Of a stretch of DNA of 64,000 bases, positions 1-12,078 are shown one piece after another. The DNA lies in contig NC_039489.1 of assembly GCF_003590095.1 (NCBI RefSeq), positions 3,224,001-3,288,000 of the forward strand. The letters run 5' to 3'. Made by a program: the position numbers and the translations under genes. Source of the DNA: Trichoplusia ni (Eukaryota > Arthropoda > Insecta > Lepidoptera > Noctuidae). The notes under the pieces are model-generated. The model had not been told where the DNA came from and ran no database searches. It saw only the letters and a program-made list of their open reading frames with translations. Numbering within the stretch: the first letter of the stretch is position 1; each line of letters opens with the position of its first letter.

Positions 1-1177
1 ACTGCAAGAGCTTACGTCCATTCTTCCACTCGGTTCCCAACAAACAAACTAAAAAAAACAATATGGCTGTTTACAATCAGTAAAAAGTTTGTTATGAATT
101 TAAATATTAAAAAAATCAAAAGAAGAGCATCATTTAAATTTTGATTTCGGAATATGACGTGTGTTGGCTCGCTCTTCAACAACACAAATAGTGCAGAACA
201 GGCACGTTACAGCAAATTGGATGTACTGAGTGAACGTGAGACTCTACGAGAGCTGCCAAGTGCAATCCAGTGTGGCCAACACTACCCACTGGAGTAAGTG
301 CCAACCTACCGCACTTACATCTAAACGCTTCGATAGCACGGAGGTTTTAAGTGTACCTGTGTTTGATGCTATTGTTAAGCGAAGAAACAAAACTTAGTGG
401 TACTTAAATGGCAGAGACTCACAATACGCTATGAAGTTAAAAAGCTTCAACGTTGTAGGAACTTGATAATTTTCATTAAAAATGGATGTCCGATAGTAAA
501 TTATTTTTCTGAAATTCAACATGATTGTCATTTTAAACGTAATAAACACTAATCATTAACATGACTTGCCCAAACATCACAATTGAACTTTACTAAATAA
601 CTGAAATTAATTCAATTACATTAAATAATTATAAAAACAAAATAACATAGCCAATATTTACAATATAAACTATGAATAGAAAAAAATATACCTATATTTA
701 AAAACAACAGGAATTTTTTTTCTCGACTCGTACATCCAACCAGCCAGCATCAAACATGACACGGTTATTGAGCGCGAACATAAAACCTCTGCCGTGGAAT
801 AATCCAGAACTCTCGATCGGATGTCAATATAATATGTCAGCGTATGAATTTAAAAAGCTCTTACGTTAATAGGTTTCCTATCTGCTGACCTACATACCTG
901 CGCTATGCTTTATGATAGCGATCTGTTGCGAAGGCTAATTGAATGTAGGTAATTCAATTGAATGGAGTTGTATGTCAAGTTTGTTTACAGTAGGATATTT
1001 ATTTTATTTTATTTGTGAAACAAACAGATATAATATAGTTAATAAAATACATACAAAATAAACATTACTCAATCCAGAACAGTTTCCACACTAAATTAAA
1101 ACATTTGCGCCAAATGCGAAACTAAATAAAATTTAAAAAGAATTGCAAACAAAATAATAATATGATATAATAAACGG

Positions 1178-1201
1178 GCACGGGGACCTGTGTCCCCGTG
1201 C
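1178..1201. repeat. Perfect hairpin, 10-bp stem
   Basis: Arms GCACGGGGAC and GTCCCCGTGC flank a 4-nt CTGT loop. It is GC-rich in an AT-rich setting. A looser inverted repeat (GGGACC.../...GATCCCG) follows at about 1214-1248. Function unknown; it could be a remnant of a fold-back element. Confidence 0.75.
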
Positions 1202-3034
1202 AAGCCTTTAAACGGGACCGGGTCTCTTCACATGAAGTGATCCCGTGACTATAAAGAGATATGATATAATAATATGAGAAAGGACTTTTCTACATTGTAT
1301 AGATCTAGCTCGTGTATATTTTCTAAGCGAAAAGCACTTCTCGACAAATTTTAAACTAAACCCAAAATCTCGTCACTCGACCTTTTTAAATCTAATTAAT
1401 GTATTAGGAGGTCACATTATAACGTATGCTTTACGTTACAGTCTACAACGTCTATGTCACTAAACGATAAATAAATAACAAGATACTTATTAGCAAAATA
1501 ATCGGGAATCTATATAAAATACTTCTACGAAACTAACAACAAACCAAAACTAACAAAACTAATTCAATAGTTATTCTGCCACAAACAAACGACTTCGTAA
1601 AAATTTATGTGGGATTGTTTGGGCAATACTCGAACAGCATTAATATGAAATATTAGCAGGCGGAATGAAGTTAACGCCAATATCCCAACACGATCCACTT
1701 GGAACAACGGCCGAACAAAATTAGCGATGGAACCACACACTAACTAATCTGAACATGTCCGTCCAAACTTTATGGCTGTATCTACGAATACGTTTGCCTG
1801 AACGAGCTCCGGCCGGCATTATAATGATTACTTCTCGGCGCCTAAATAATAATGTGATTTTGAAAATGGAACTCGATTTTGGCAATGGATCATCAGATTT
1901 TGGTTACAAAAATTAAGAATGGGATGTGTTAACAAACTTTTCATATTTATATTGTTAAGATTTCGCATTGTATTCATAAAATAAATAAAAGAAAAGCTAA
2001 ACAAAGAGGTAAAATTGGGAAATAAAGTACTCAAATATGATATAAACAACTGCAAGATACATAAAATACACAACTACGATTAATGTAATAGAACGACTGT
2101 TGGGTATAATAATTATCTCCAAAAATAGCTATCACTAAACCTAATTTTCATCGACTTAAAAATCGTGATCTAGCTATTACACGACAGATTCCCGGCTGAG
2201 TGGGTGACTGGCAACAATCCATTTTCCCGCGCTGACATCTTGACTCGGATGATACATAATCCACTAATTCTTTTCGCCTTGTAACAGAATCGTGTTATAG
2301 AATATGAGCATGATATTTTCTGAAAATTTTGTAAAAATTATGGCTTTGATATTGTTGTTCAATAAAGTTTTACCGGTACTATGTCATAGTGTAACTAAGA
2401 GTGCATATCGTAAATTGCGTCGTGTTGAGTAGCCTATGACTTCGGATAAGGATGAAAGAGACGCTATAGAGTTATAAAGTGTCAGTCAAATGCTAATACT
2501 TGATTAAAAATACCATTAATTAATATTGTTTGTTTACCTCGAAAGTACACAAAAATACATTTTAACGTTGTATATAAACACGAAATGACACTAAACTTCT
2601 AAAAAATATGCCTGAAAACGCCAAATGAAATATGGTACCAATTCCAAATACAGAAAATATGCAAAAAGCTCTTAAAAGACATTGTTGTTCTTAATAAAAA
2701 AATAATAGAATTCTAAAAAGTTTCGAATGCTTGTTCAAAACTGTAATCTACATTATTATTAAAAGGGAAACTTCGTTCATTTGTTTTACCGTTCACGATA
2801 ACATCGGGCTATCTCCAAACTTGAAGGTTCTCCAGACATTTGATAACTCATAGCCGTATATTATTTCTATGTAACTGTATGAAGCTAGCTTAATTTTGTC
2901 ACTTGTAGCATGTTTGTAAGTAGTATACTGTAAATGGTGTGCATACCTGTAAGTGACGTAATTTACATTGAACATAAATTATGGAAATAATGTTACAAAT
3001 CGTAATTGTAAATATGTCGTTGGTTTGCCTTATC

Positions 3035-3058
3035 AATAAATAAATAAATAAATAAATA
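3035..3058 (+). repeat. (AATA)n microsatellite
   Basis: About six AATA units follow a T-rich, gene-free sequence. This resembles the simple-repeat tail of a 5'-truncated LINE insertion, but no LINE coding sequence is visible. Confidence 0.7.
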
Positions 3059-3552
3059 TTCACTTATCTACTCATTCGTTTAGAAATGTGAACATAGGAA
3101 TAATTTTGAATAATCATTCAGATAAAGACTTTTTTTTTGATTTGACAGAAATGAACCCCGTGTAGATTTAACTGCATTATTTCCTACAAAAATCATGCTG
3201 AGATCTGTCGAAATCGTATATTTAAAATACATTTGGCTTTCTCACTTATTATTGAGCCATAACTATTTATACTTTAAGCAACACATTACGAAAGTTCTTT
3301 TACATAAGACCTATACACTAAGGAACACTTAATCAATGTCAGATTTAATTCCATCTTTACTAACCAATCACGACTCTTGAACTTCAATCACGCAATACTC
3401 AAGTGTACCTATAAATATGAAGCACTTGTTATGACGTCATTTGAATTAGCTGACGAGTCCATTTCATACTTCGACTAGGCCGATTGAGACAACGTGACAT
3501 CAATATTTCGACCTGGAGACCTACTACCCTCTTAACTAGTGTTATTTCACTT

Positions 3553-3603
3553 GTGGAAGAGAGACACAGCTCTACAATGTGTAGCGCGCTATCACGTTCC
3601 CAC
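3553..3603. repeat. Imperfect palindrome, dispersed family copy 1
   Basis: Arms beginning GTGGAAGAGAGACA and ending TTCCCAC pair at about 16 of 24 positions around a 3-nt centre with TCTACA/TGTAG at the tip. Similar units occur at 26669-26716, 31384-31434 and 33104-33148, so this is a repeat family rather than a chance hairpin. Confidence 0.5.
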
Positions 3604-4569
3604 AACCACGATAATATTACTTTAAGAGCTGGTAGTAGACCCCCTGCACACACTCAACCAGTATCATTACAAGCATTCATGCCTGAAATTGTTCCTTTTT
3701 GGCTGTCTACGCTCAGAGGACGCTACTGCACTATAAATAACATTTCCTCTTTTGGCCGACATTCGAATTGACTGGGAAAACCAGAGACCTTTCCAAATAA
3801 CAAACTTTTTTGGGAGAAAAAGGTATTTTTGAACTACGAGCTCGTCTCGTGGTCGCAACTGTCACGCTGCTTTACATATGACTCAAAGGAACAGCAATTT
3901 ATCTGAAAATTTCGTTGCAAAATGGGAAAAGTCCCTACGAATACAGAGTTTAAAATCAAGGTAATATTTTCTGTGTATTGGCCTGTGTTGGCCAATAAAC
4001 CTATAACTATAATCATTAAAATATAATTTGATGACTTTTTCATTTAAATTACAGCAGGGAAATTAAAACATCTCTGTACTAATTCTATATCTTCCCAAAA
4101 ACCTTTGATGGGTAGTAAGAAAAAAATGTAGAGCTACATAATAAGCAGGAACAAACTTTATCCCTAAAACTACAAACAAACAGATATTATAATGAGCAGG
4201 ATCAACAGCACAATTATCCAGATTGACACACGGCGCGCAAAGCCGCGGTCTGCGGCCGGCCGGTATTAACGTACCTCGCAGCGGGACGAACCTGTCCCAC
4301 TTTGACGCGCTAACCACTACAATGGAACTCGGGGACACAGCGATGACAGAGGCCTTGGCCCTCGGCCCATGTTGGACCACAACACAAGCCTAGTAGTCTT
4401 GGGAACTTTAACCTTGTGTACCAAAATTTACTCTAAAGATTTGGCTGAAAAGAGTCGAACATAAATAGAGGGTATCCTTAAAAATATACTGAATAAATTT
4501 TGGGAGTATACGACGAACCTGTGTCTGAAATTAAATATTAGCAATGATTAATATACTGCTATAGGCTGA

Positions 4570-4593
4570 GATGATGATGATGATGATGATGAT
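4570..4593 (+). repeat. (GAT)8 microsatellite
   Basis: Eight GAT units. Lepidopteran LINE tails often end in GATGAT runs. The preceding bases (ATAGGCTGA) resemble the end of the GGCTTCCAGTCT-type repeat seen at 23845 and 24779, so this may be the tail of a badly decayed copy. Confidence 0.6.
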
Positions 4594-6320
4594 TAATATA
4601 CTGTTGCTTTGTAACAGACGTATCCAAGTATGTCTTGAACGTTATGCCTCGTCAAAAAAATAAACATCTACTCTCAAGTAGAGTCGTGTACCCAAACGCA
4701 AACACAGTTCCCTTTCTTTTCCCACAAAACAATCTCGGTATTCCCCAAACCAAACAATCACTTAATTAATGAAAGCACACAATAGCTATTTGTCCGATTT
4801 AGATCTGAACTAAAAGAGCCGATATTTATCTGGTGTTTATCACGACAGACAAATTGTGGAGGTTCGACCCCTATTACTGCTGGCCCCAATAGGTATGGGA
4901 CTCTACACTCAATGATAGTAATTACGATTGGTAACTATCGATACATTTTACTCGTAATTAAAGTCAATTGGGACATTTACCTGCAAAATTGCTTAAGGTA
5001 ACATTTAAAAAGGGATACTCGGTTTTCTGATACAAATTTTATTCCATAATCGTGTATTTTCTTTTAAAAATTTATTTTAAGTTAACAAAAAACAAGAACA
5101 AGTCACTGATTTTATATTTTTCTTCAAAACTAAACTTACCATTACAACTCAACCAATTTAAATCCTAAAAACGAAATTACATTTCTGACAGCACCTTTCA
5201 CACATTTTCGCTCGCAAAAATAGTCGGACTATTATAAAATCTCGTGAGGGGATTAATTTTTTTAATTGCCACTAAATCAAGAGGATTAACGATCCGCAAC
5301 GAGTGACGCATGCAATGGTGCGGCACATTCCACCACATTGGACTTGTACCAGAATGGCCGTATTTTCAACCCTATTGCGAAATTCAATAGAAGCATTTGA
5401 AAATTTTAATTAACCATTCGTATAGGAAATCTGGTTGAATGCGTTTGAAAAATAATTGGTTAGTACTTAAAAAAGAATGATGTTCAATTTTTAGCGTGTT
5501 TTATGTATTCGATGTATTTAGTAACAATGGTAACATTTATCATTACCAATAACAACAAAAAAGAAGTCTTTAATCATTTGATAGTTTACTTGTAATTTGT
5601 CAACAATATCTAACTTCCTTTTCTTTTCGTATGGTCGATATAGGACAACCTGGAGACAGAGTAAAAAAAAACTTGATGAAATTGATGAGACCCAATTACA
5701 ACTATTTCACGTTAAATGAATCAACAGAATCGGTTCAGCCAGTCAAGACTTCTGAGGCAAAAAAATAAATAAAAGACGATTTAAAAACCTCTTCCTATTT
5801 GAAGGCCGCAAATCAACAATGACACCTAAGAAAAGAAATCATCGTGTTATCCCCAACCTTACATTCAGAAGCAAGGTAATCAAAGGCTTTCTTCCACGTA
5901 TAATAGAATCGCAACGTCACGTTATAATATTAAATTGTATACAAATACGAGAGCAAAACAAATTCAATATAACGAGCAAACAGCGAATGCCTGAATTGCA
6001 CTGATAAATGAAAATGTCGTTAACAAACCAATATTCAATTATTGTGGCTTGAATGCGGTTGATTCTTATTAACTGAGTTTTATGTTGATGACTAGCGCGC
6101 TTGAAGCTGCACTGATGTAGTGGGAGACGCCGCTATGTTTTAAAATGTGTCATCTCTATATTATAATTGAAATAGTTCTATCTAATAGTAGTAGCTTCTA
6201 AGTAGCAATTTGTGCAGACATTTCTTTGTACAAACGAAGTGAATTATTTTAATATTCTATTTTATATTTAATTTCCTATAAAATCCACTCAAACACTAAG
6301 GTTTTAATCGTTCTGCCACT

Positions 6321-6410
6321 GTAAGTTCCACAAACATTCAAGTCACATGCACAAAAACACCCAGACTTAGAACAATCATTCGTAGATCACACAAACGCTT
6401 GTTCTACGCT
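6321..6410 (-). mobile_element. SINE fragment (family B body)
   Basis: Read on the minus strand, this gives the body GATCTACGAATGATTGTTCT followed by AAGTCTGGGTGT and TGTGCATGTGACTTGAATG. The same body occurs at 14831, 18491, 46205, 48019 and 53143. The tRNA-like head is missing or decayed here. Confidence 0.6.
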
Positions 6411-9400
6411 TCTATCAAAACAACGTTCTGTAGGTTGTAGAAAGAGTTTTGATTGTATATATCACTTAAACGATCCAATTACAGTTGCACCCAAGTAAAA
6501 AGACGTAAAAAGAAAGGAGATGATGATACTATGTTGATTTGATGATGGAACCAAAAACAATCGTTGACTGATACAAGCTCCCAAATTATTGTAATTAATT
6601 AATGAATTTTCACTCAACTCAATCATTATAATCACAAGTAGTGGTGTTTGAGGTGAAAACTGCGGTAAAAGTTACATCACAAGGTGTTTAATTATAAGTT
6701 TTGGAGAACTGTTCCAAAGAGTTATTCAACTTCAAGTCTTTAGTATTAGTTTCCACTTCTTAGGTCTTAGTATTGATCAGGTTTCAATATTTTTTAACAA
6801 GTAGGTATGTACTTTGTTGTAAATTGACTAAGTCTACTTTCTAAGGCTACGTAACTAAAGGGCAAAAACGCGCTCCTAAAAACTTATACCGTCTGTCCGT
6901 CCGCTGTCATCCTGAGAGTTGTATATGCATATGTATGTATACAGTACATTAATGAAAATAGAGATAAAGGTTAAGCGACGTTTGGCACGGTCATAAATGT
7001 AGTGGGTGACCAATTTTTATTGTAGTTCTTTTTTGTCTTATTTGTATAAAGCCATCAGTGTGGCGAGGCAAACTAAACTTAGCGTATTCCTTCGTATTTC
7101 ACATCCCGACACTATCAATATGGAGACAACAATAATAACAATTGACCACAATCATCGGCAACTTCCTAGTCTAGTCCAACAGCCATTCACACATTTTGAC
7201 CTCCCAAACAAAATATTTTTGGGTCACACGAATAATCATAGCTACACAAATGATGAAACACAACCCTTTAGTGTAAAGTAGATAACATAGATAATCTTCA
7301 AAACGTCTATGGTTTGAAACCACATTTTCAAGCAATGCTAATTTTATTCCCAGGCCTAATCTAGACGGCCTGAATCCATTTGAGTGTAGCTAAGAGCATC
7401 GTAACAATACCATGTTAGCCAAAACCACGATTGTCTTAAACTCACTGGGCGGGAACGTTTATTAGAAGGTGGCGGTTCTGATCCAATTGTTACCAGCTAG
7501 AACAATAGAAAAGTTTTTCCTTTAATCGAGATTACAATCTTAAACCTCAGCCTTTGTTTCTTCGAAGTTTGGTATAATCTTTAAGTTCGTTAAAGCTTCA
7601 TGTTACAATCTAACACCGAATACTATTTTATTAAGACGCCCAACTTATTTATAATTAACGTATAGCTCCAAGCCATGAATAAACAAAGCTTTATCAAGAA
7701 ATCTTTATGTTGCGTAAATCTCCTTCGTGGAAGTGAAATAAGGTTATATATTCATTGTAGAGAATACGTAATACATAATAGAGAAACGAACCTAAAGAGG
7801 TTTTACTACTAGATACAACTTAACCCTGAAATGCGAGTGCACATTTTTCGTACCCACGGAAGGCCACAATTCCACGATCTCAGACCAGCTGGGTCGCGAC
7901 GTAATTTCCGACGCAGGCCCAAACGACCTGTCTCAATGAGATACCGTTTTGATAAAACCCGGTATCACGCGTGCTTGAGAGGGTTAAAGGGCCCGTTATA
8001 AGGTAGTTTAGTTGTAATTATACCGAAGTGTAGACGATGGTACGACTTGACTCAAGGTAATGGACGCAAACACAATCCATGAATAAACCATACGAGACCT
8101 GCCGCTTATGTTACAAATTTAGATTGAATTGGTTTAACCTACACGTATTATAGTGAGGATTCTATTGTATTTCCCTGCAGCATTCGCTAGGGATTGCCAT
8201 TGTTCTTCGGGGAAACCTTTGGGATTTGATAGACAATACGTATCTATACGTGTATGATCCAATTCTGGTATTGAAATTGTACGACTTTTATACATACAAA
8301 TAAAATATAAACCAAAATATAAACCAATAAACCTAAAATTTTGATAATATCAAATTTTAGTCGGTCGCTTAGAATAACATCAACGTGCCTATCTGTCTGT
8401 CTTCTGCACTGAACAATGGCGCGTAATGATCACATGCAAAAATATCCCCTTGAAAATGAAGTCATAAAGTCCCCCAAACCGACGTTATCTCGGCTTTGCC
8501 TACAACATCCGAAAAAGCTCTTATTTGGGAAACAAAAGCAAAACTCGCAAACTTGCATCCTCATCAGTATTCCTTAAAAGAATTACATTTATTTTGCGTA
8601 CACAGGGGTATCAATAAAGGAGCGTTACGTCGATGATCTATAAACAGCCCCCAAAGGTTTCTAAGTTTCCTTTCCATTTATTATTATTGCCCCCCATTAC
8701 TCAAGGGCACGTGGGGAGCGCGGCAGATTCCCACGCGTCCTATTACCATGAGGGTCGGTCTAACCAAACCTTTTTCTTATATTACACGTTATTTATGAGC
8801 TAATTAAATAGAATTTATTTAGATATTGTCTGTAAGTACATAAGTACGTGGCTAATTGTGATCAGGGTTGTGGTAACTGCTGCTTCGTTATTGAGGTCAA
8901 GCAGTGGCTAATTATATCGTTTGGCTCTAAACACACTATCATGACCCAAGGTGAATACTATAACGGGGTGATTAAAGTTAAACATATCACCTACTTACAG
9001 TATTATGTCATAGATTAGCCCGTGATGTAGGTAATAAATGGAATTAGTGGCGCTTACAAAATATCTACCTTTTGTAATTTTTGGTTTATCGAAGTTTTGT
9101 TCTATTTTTTTTTTTTCGAACTGTGTAATCATTCGACGTTTTAATGTGTTACGTTTAGTTATTCAACTGAAAAACTGAAAATAAATTACAGCATACGCCG
9201 GGAGACACGATACTTTCGGCCGTATTTACCCGTCCAATTAAAAAAAGGTAAAATATTCAGTTTGTGAATACACGGGCGCTCGCACCGACGAATGGAGTGG
9301 ATACTTAAATTAATAATATCTGAATATAAATTCGAACGTATAAGAATTAAGGGCAGATATAAATACGGTTTATCCATCATATTCTTTGGGGACAGATAAT

Positions 9401-10149
9401 AACTTCGTTGAGGGACTTTTTAATATGGGAAAAGGTTCGGAATGGATATCGGTCGAAACTCATTCATTCAATCTGTAATTTAATCACGGTGTATTAGAGT
9501 TCTTAACCCGAAAGGAAAAAAATCATAACCCTCCTTTTGGGTTTTTCTTAGTCGGGTAAAACGTTGTAAATTTGATGGAAGATGACGATGCCTTTGAACA
9601 ATTTTGTTTTACTTTACCTATCAGTACGAAATTCGCACTTGATTTGTTTATTTAACTGTGTTGTAGGCAAAAGTAAGCTCTAAATGAAGTTGTACTATAG
9701 AATTGAGAAATAGCCTCCTTTCTTTATGTCGGTTAAAGAGAAAAACTCTTACCTGTCTGAAATTGAATCTCCTCATACAAGGTTGGGCCAAAACCGGCTC
9801 CGAAATCAAATTAGGGGTCGATCCATTTGGATTCCCAGTGTAATAATCTTAACGACATAGGTTGTGACCGCGATTCCTTCAATATTTAACGTGTAACTGG
9901 AGGTAGAAAAGGACGGTCCATAACACGTGCATTTTGAAAGGTACTTAACACCGAATTGCAAAAGCAAATTACTAAGAGAAAGAGGAAGTTGGTAGTACCT
10001 ACACTAAAAGTTCGGTTCCAATCAGTAGGAAACTAAGAAAACAAATACCTTGGGAATTTGGCATTCAAAACTGAGGAATTCTTAGTCATTTCTATTAGAA
10101 TAAATACGGGTCCATAACGACTCAGCCTTATGATTCTGAGTTCTGGCAG

Positions 10150-10240
10150 AACCAAACATCAAATGACGCGAAAATTCCAACTGTCCAGCTATCACGGTTG
10201 ATAAGGTTTAACTTGGTGATAGACAAGGGGACAAACGCTC
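10150..10240 (+). repeat. Fragment of dispersed repeat F
   Basis: The stretch GAAAATTCCAACTGTCCAGC then TATCACGGTTGAT matches the core of a repeat seen more completely at 27234-27562 and, reversed, at 22975-23130 (core 'attccaactgtctagctatcacggttcatgagatacagcct' type, written here from the copies). Five copies in the window support a dispersed family. Confidence 0.5.
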
Positions 10241-10624
10241 GAGCCTTTGTTATACGGTGACTTTACCCTTTCGCTGTGGAACTTGAAAACACCCAAAACT
10301 AAAATCAAGTTTCATGTAATTTCAGGAGGTATCTGTGCATGAAATGAAAATTACCAATTCTAATTTTCATATCACACTGCGCCAGATCTGAAACTGACCA
10401 AAATTCGAAACCTAATCCGGCATTATAGCCCAAAAACGTCATCCAAAATTTAAATTTTAAAACGTAATAAATCACAGGAAATCTCATGATTTATGATAGG
10501 GCTGTAATACAGATACTAGTTTGAAATTGTAATGATTAAATACTTATTTGGACGTGAAATAGGGATAATGACATTATTTTTCAGTTAGCTGAGTAAATAA
10601 TATTAAAATTGTATTTTTTCTTTT

Positions 10625-10647
10625 GACCCTCAAAAAGTTTGAGGGTC
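10625..10647. repeat. Perfect hairpin, 10-bp stem
   Basis: GACCCTCAAA and TTTGAGGGTC flank a 3-nt AAG loop. Short and isolated, with no neighbouring gene. Confidence 0.65.
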
Positions 10648-11826
10648 TAACCTAGGATACAGGTAAACTTTAAATACGTACGCGTGACGTCACTTCAAAA
10701 GCATTGCCAGCGCGTATACTAAACTTTAAAGCGCTTCATCTCTATCCAATTTTCTGGTTTGATAAAGGCAAAAATATGTTGCAATTTTTTATTACACTAG
10801 CAAATAAATACATATTTTATTCAGTAACCATCCCTGTTTTAGGTACGTAGGTAGAGATAAATCCCTTTTGATTTTATTCATAACAACCTACAAAGGACAT
10901 TCTCATTCCAAGTCAAAAGTTTTATTGAGCAAATAAACTTAATTATGTTACACAAGTTTCCCTGCCATTGTTTTATGATGAATAAATTATTGGGCGGCAT
11001 TCTTGAATTGTAGCGAAAATAACACGAATGTTTGCGAATTGTTTAAGTTCTGGAAGTTACATTAATTTCGTTCAGCAAATATCAACAAAAAGTTGTTAGA
11101 GTTTCATATTAGAACTTCTAGCTATGCTCCATGGGTTAAGGTACAAAAAGGGAAACAATCTAGGTGTATCTTTGTGTCTAAAAACTTGGTTTCAAAATAA
11201 AACGTGACAAAAACAAATGTAGCACAACAATAACGATGACCAAATGAAATAGGCTAATAAAATAAAACAGTAGTTTTTTTACTAATATGTGTTGGCATAA
11301 ACATAAATTATTAACTTTTTATATTATAGAGTATTTACGTAGGGTATAAGTGATCGGGTTAGGAAAAAGTAAAAAAAAAATACATTAATTTCCGATCCGT
11401 TAAGCATCTAAATAATTACTTCAATCGTTCCAAATCAATTTCTCGTTAATATGCGAATAATTAACTTTAAATATACAGTTTGAAGTTTTACACCGCTCGA
11501 CGAGTTTGGACTGAAGAGACATCGTTTGCAAAATGTATTCAACCTATGGCTATAAGATGGCTCCTTAAGGCAGGTAATGTTCTCATTTTTGCCAACTGCG
11601 TCTTGCTGCCAACGGCATGATTAGCATATCTACCTAAGCTTAGGTACTACACTAGAAAGAGTCTACAAAGGGAGTAGACAATGTCGAATAGTTCTACGAC
11701 TCGTATACATAAGCTAAGTTCATATTCTGTAAAACTGAATGATAATTTTCGGTTATTACAGTTTTTTACGTTATTTTAACAATAGCACTGTATTCCTCAA
11801 AATACCTGTCTATACTTTATACTTTA

Positions 11827-12078
11827 TACTAATATATAAAGCTGAAGAGTTTGTTTGTTTGAACGCGCTAATCTCAGGAACTACTGGTCCAAATTTAAAA
11901 TTTTTTTTGGGTTGAATAGACCATTCATCGAGGAAGGCTTTAGGCTATAAACCATCATGCAGCTACTAATAGAAGCTAAGATACAATGGAAAATGTGAAA
12001 AAAACCGGGCAGGTATACCTAAATCATAAATTATATCTTCTACCCACGGGGACAAAACGCGGGCAACAGCTAGTTAAT
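11827..12078 (+). repeat. Dispersed repeat E (GTTTGTTT type)
   Basis: The copy starts with TATATAAAGCTGAAGAGTTT and a GTTTGTTT run, and ends in GGGCAACAGCTAGTT. A second, inverted copy lies at 37222-37462. The two share GAACGCGCTAATCTC, the tract around 'gaccattcatcgaggaaggc', and the CAACAGCTAG end. I recognise the type as a common lepidopteran interspersed repeat associated with a GTTT microsatellite, but the superfamily is uncertain. Confidence 0.7.

Larger units (their letters stand above)
1..6320. other. Gene-free AT-rich stretch
   Basis: No coding region can be supported; open frames are short and unlike any family I recognise. Visible structure: a perfect 10-bp-stem hairpin (1178-1201), an (AATA)n run near 3035-3058 of the kind found at LINE tails, an imperfect palindrome (3553-3603) belonging to a dispersed family, a (GAT)8 microsatellite (4570-4593), and a GC-richer island near 4228-4380 with no recognisable content. 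Confidence 0.6.
6411..11826. other. Gene-free stretch
   Basis: No gene is supported. The only recognisable pieces are a fragment of the CCGTACC...GAACCC repeat (about 10150-10240) and a short perfect hairpin (10625-10647). The rest is AT-rich sequence with short open frames of no recognisable family. Confidence 0.55.

Noticed and set aside
4063..4380. 105-codon minus-strand frame over a GC-richer island
   Set aside because: No recognisable domain, no splice or promoter context, and the composition of the GC patch alone can keep a frame open.
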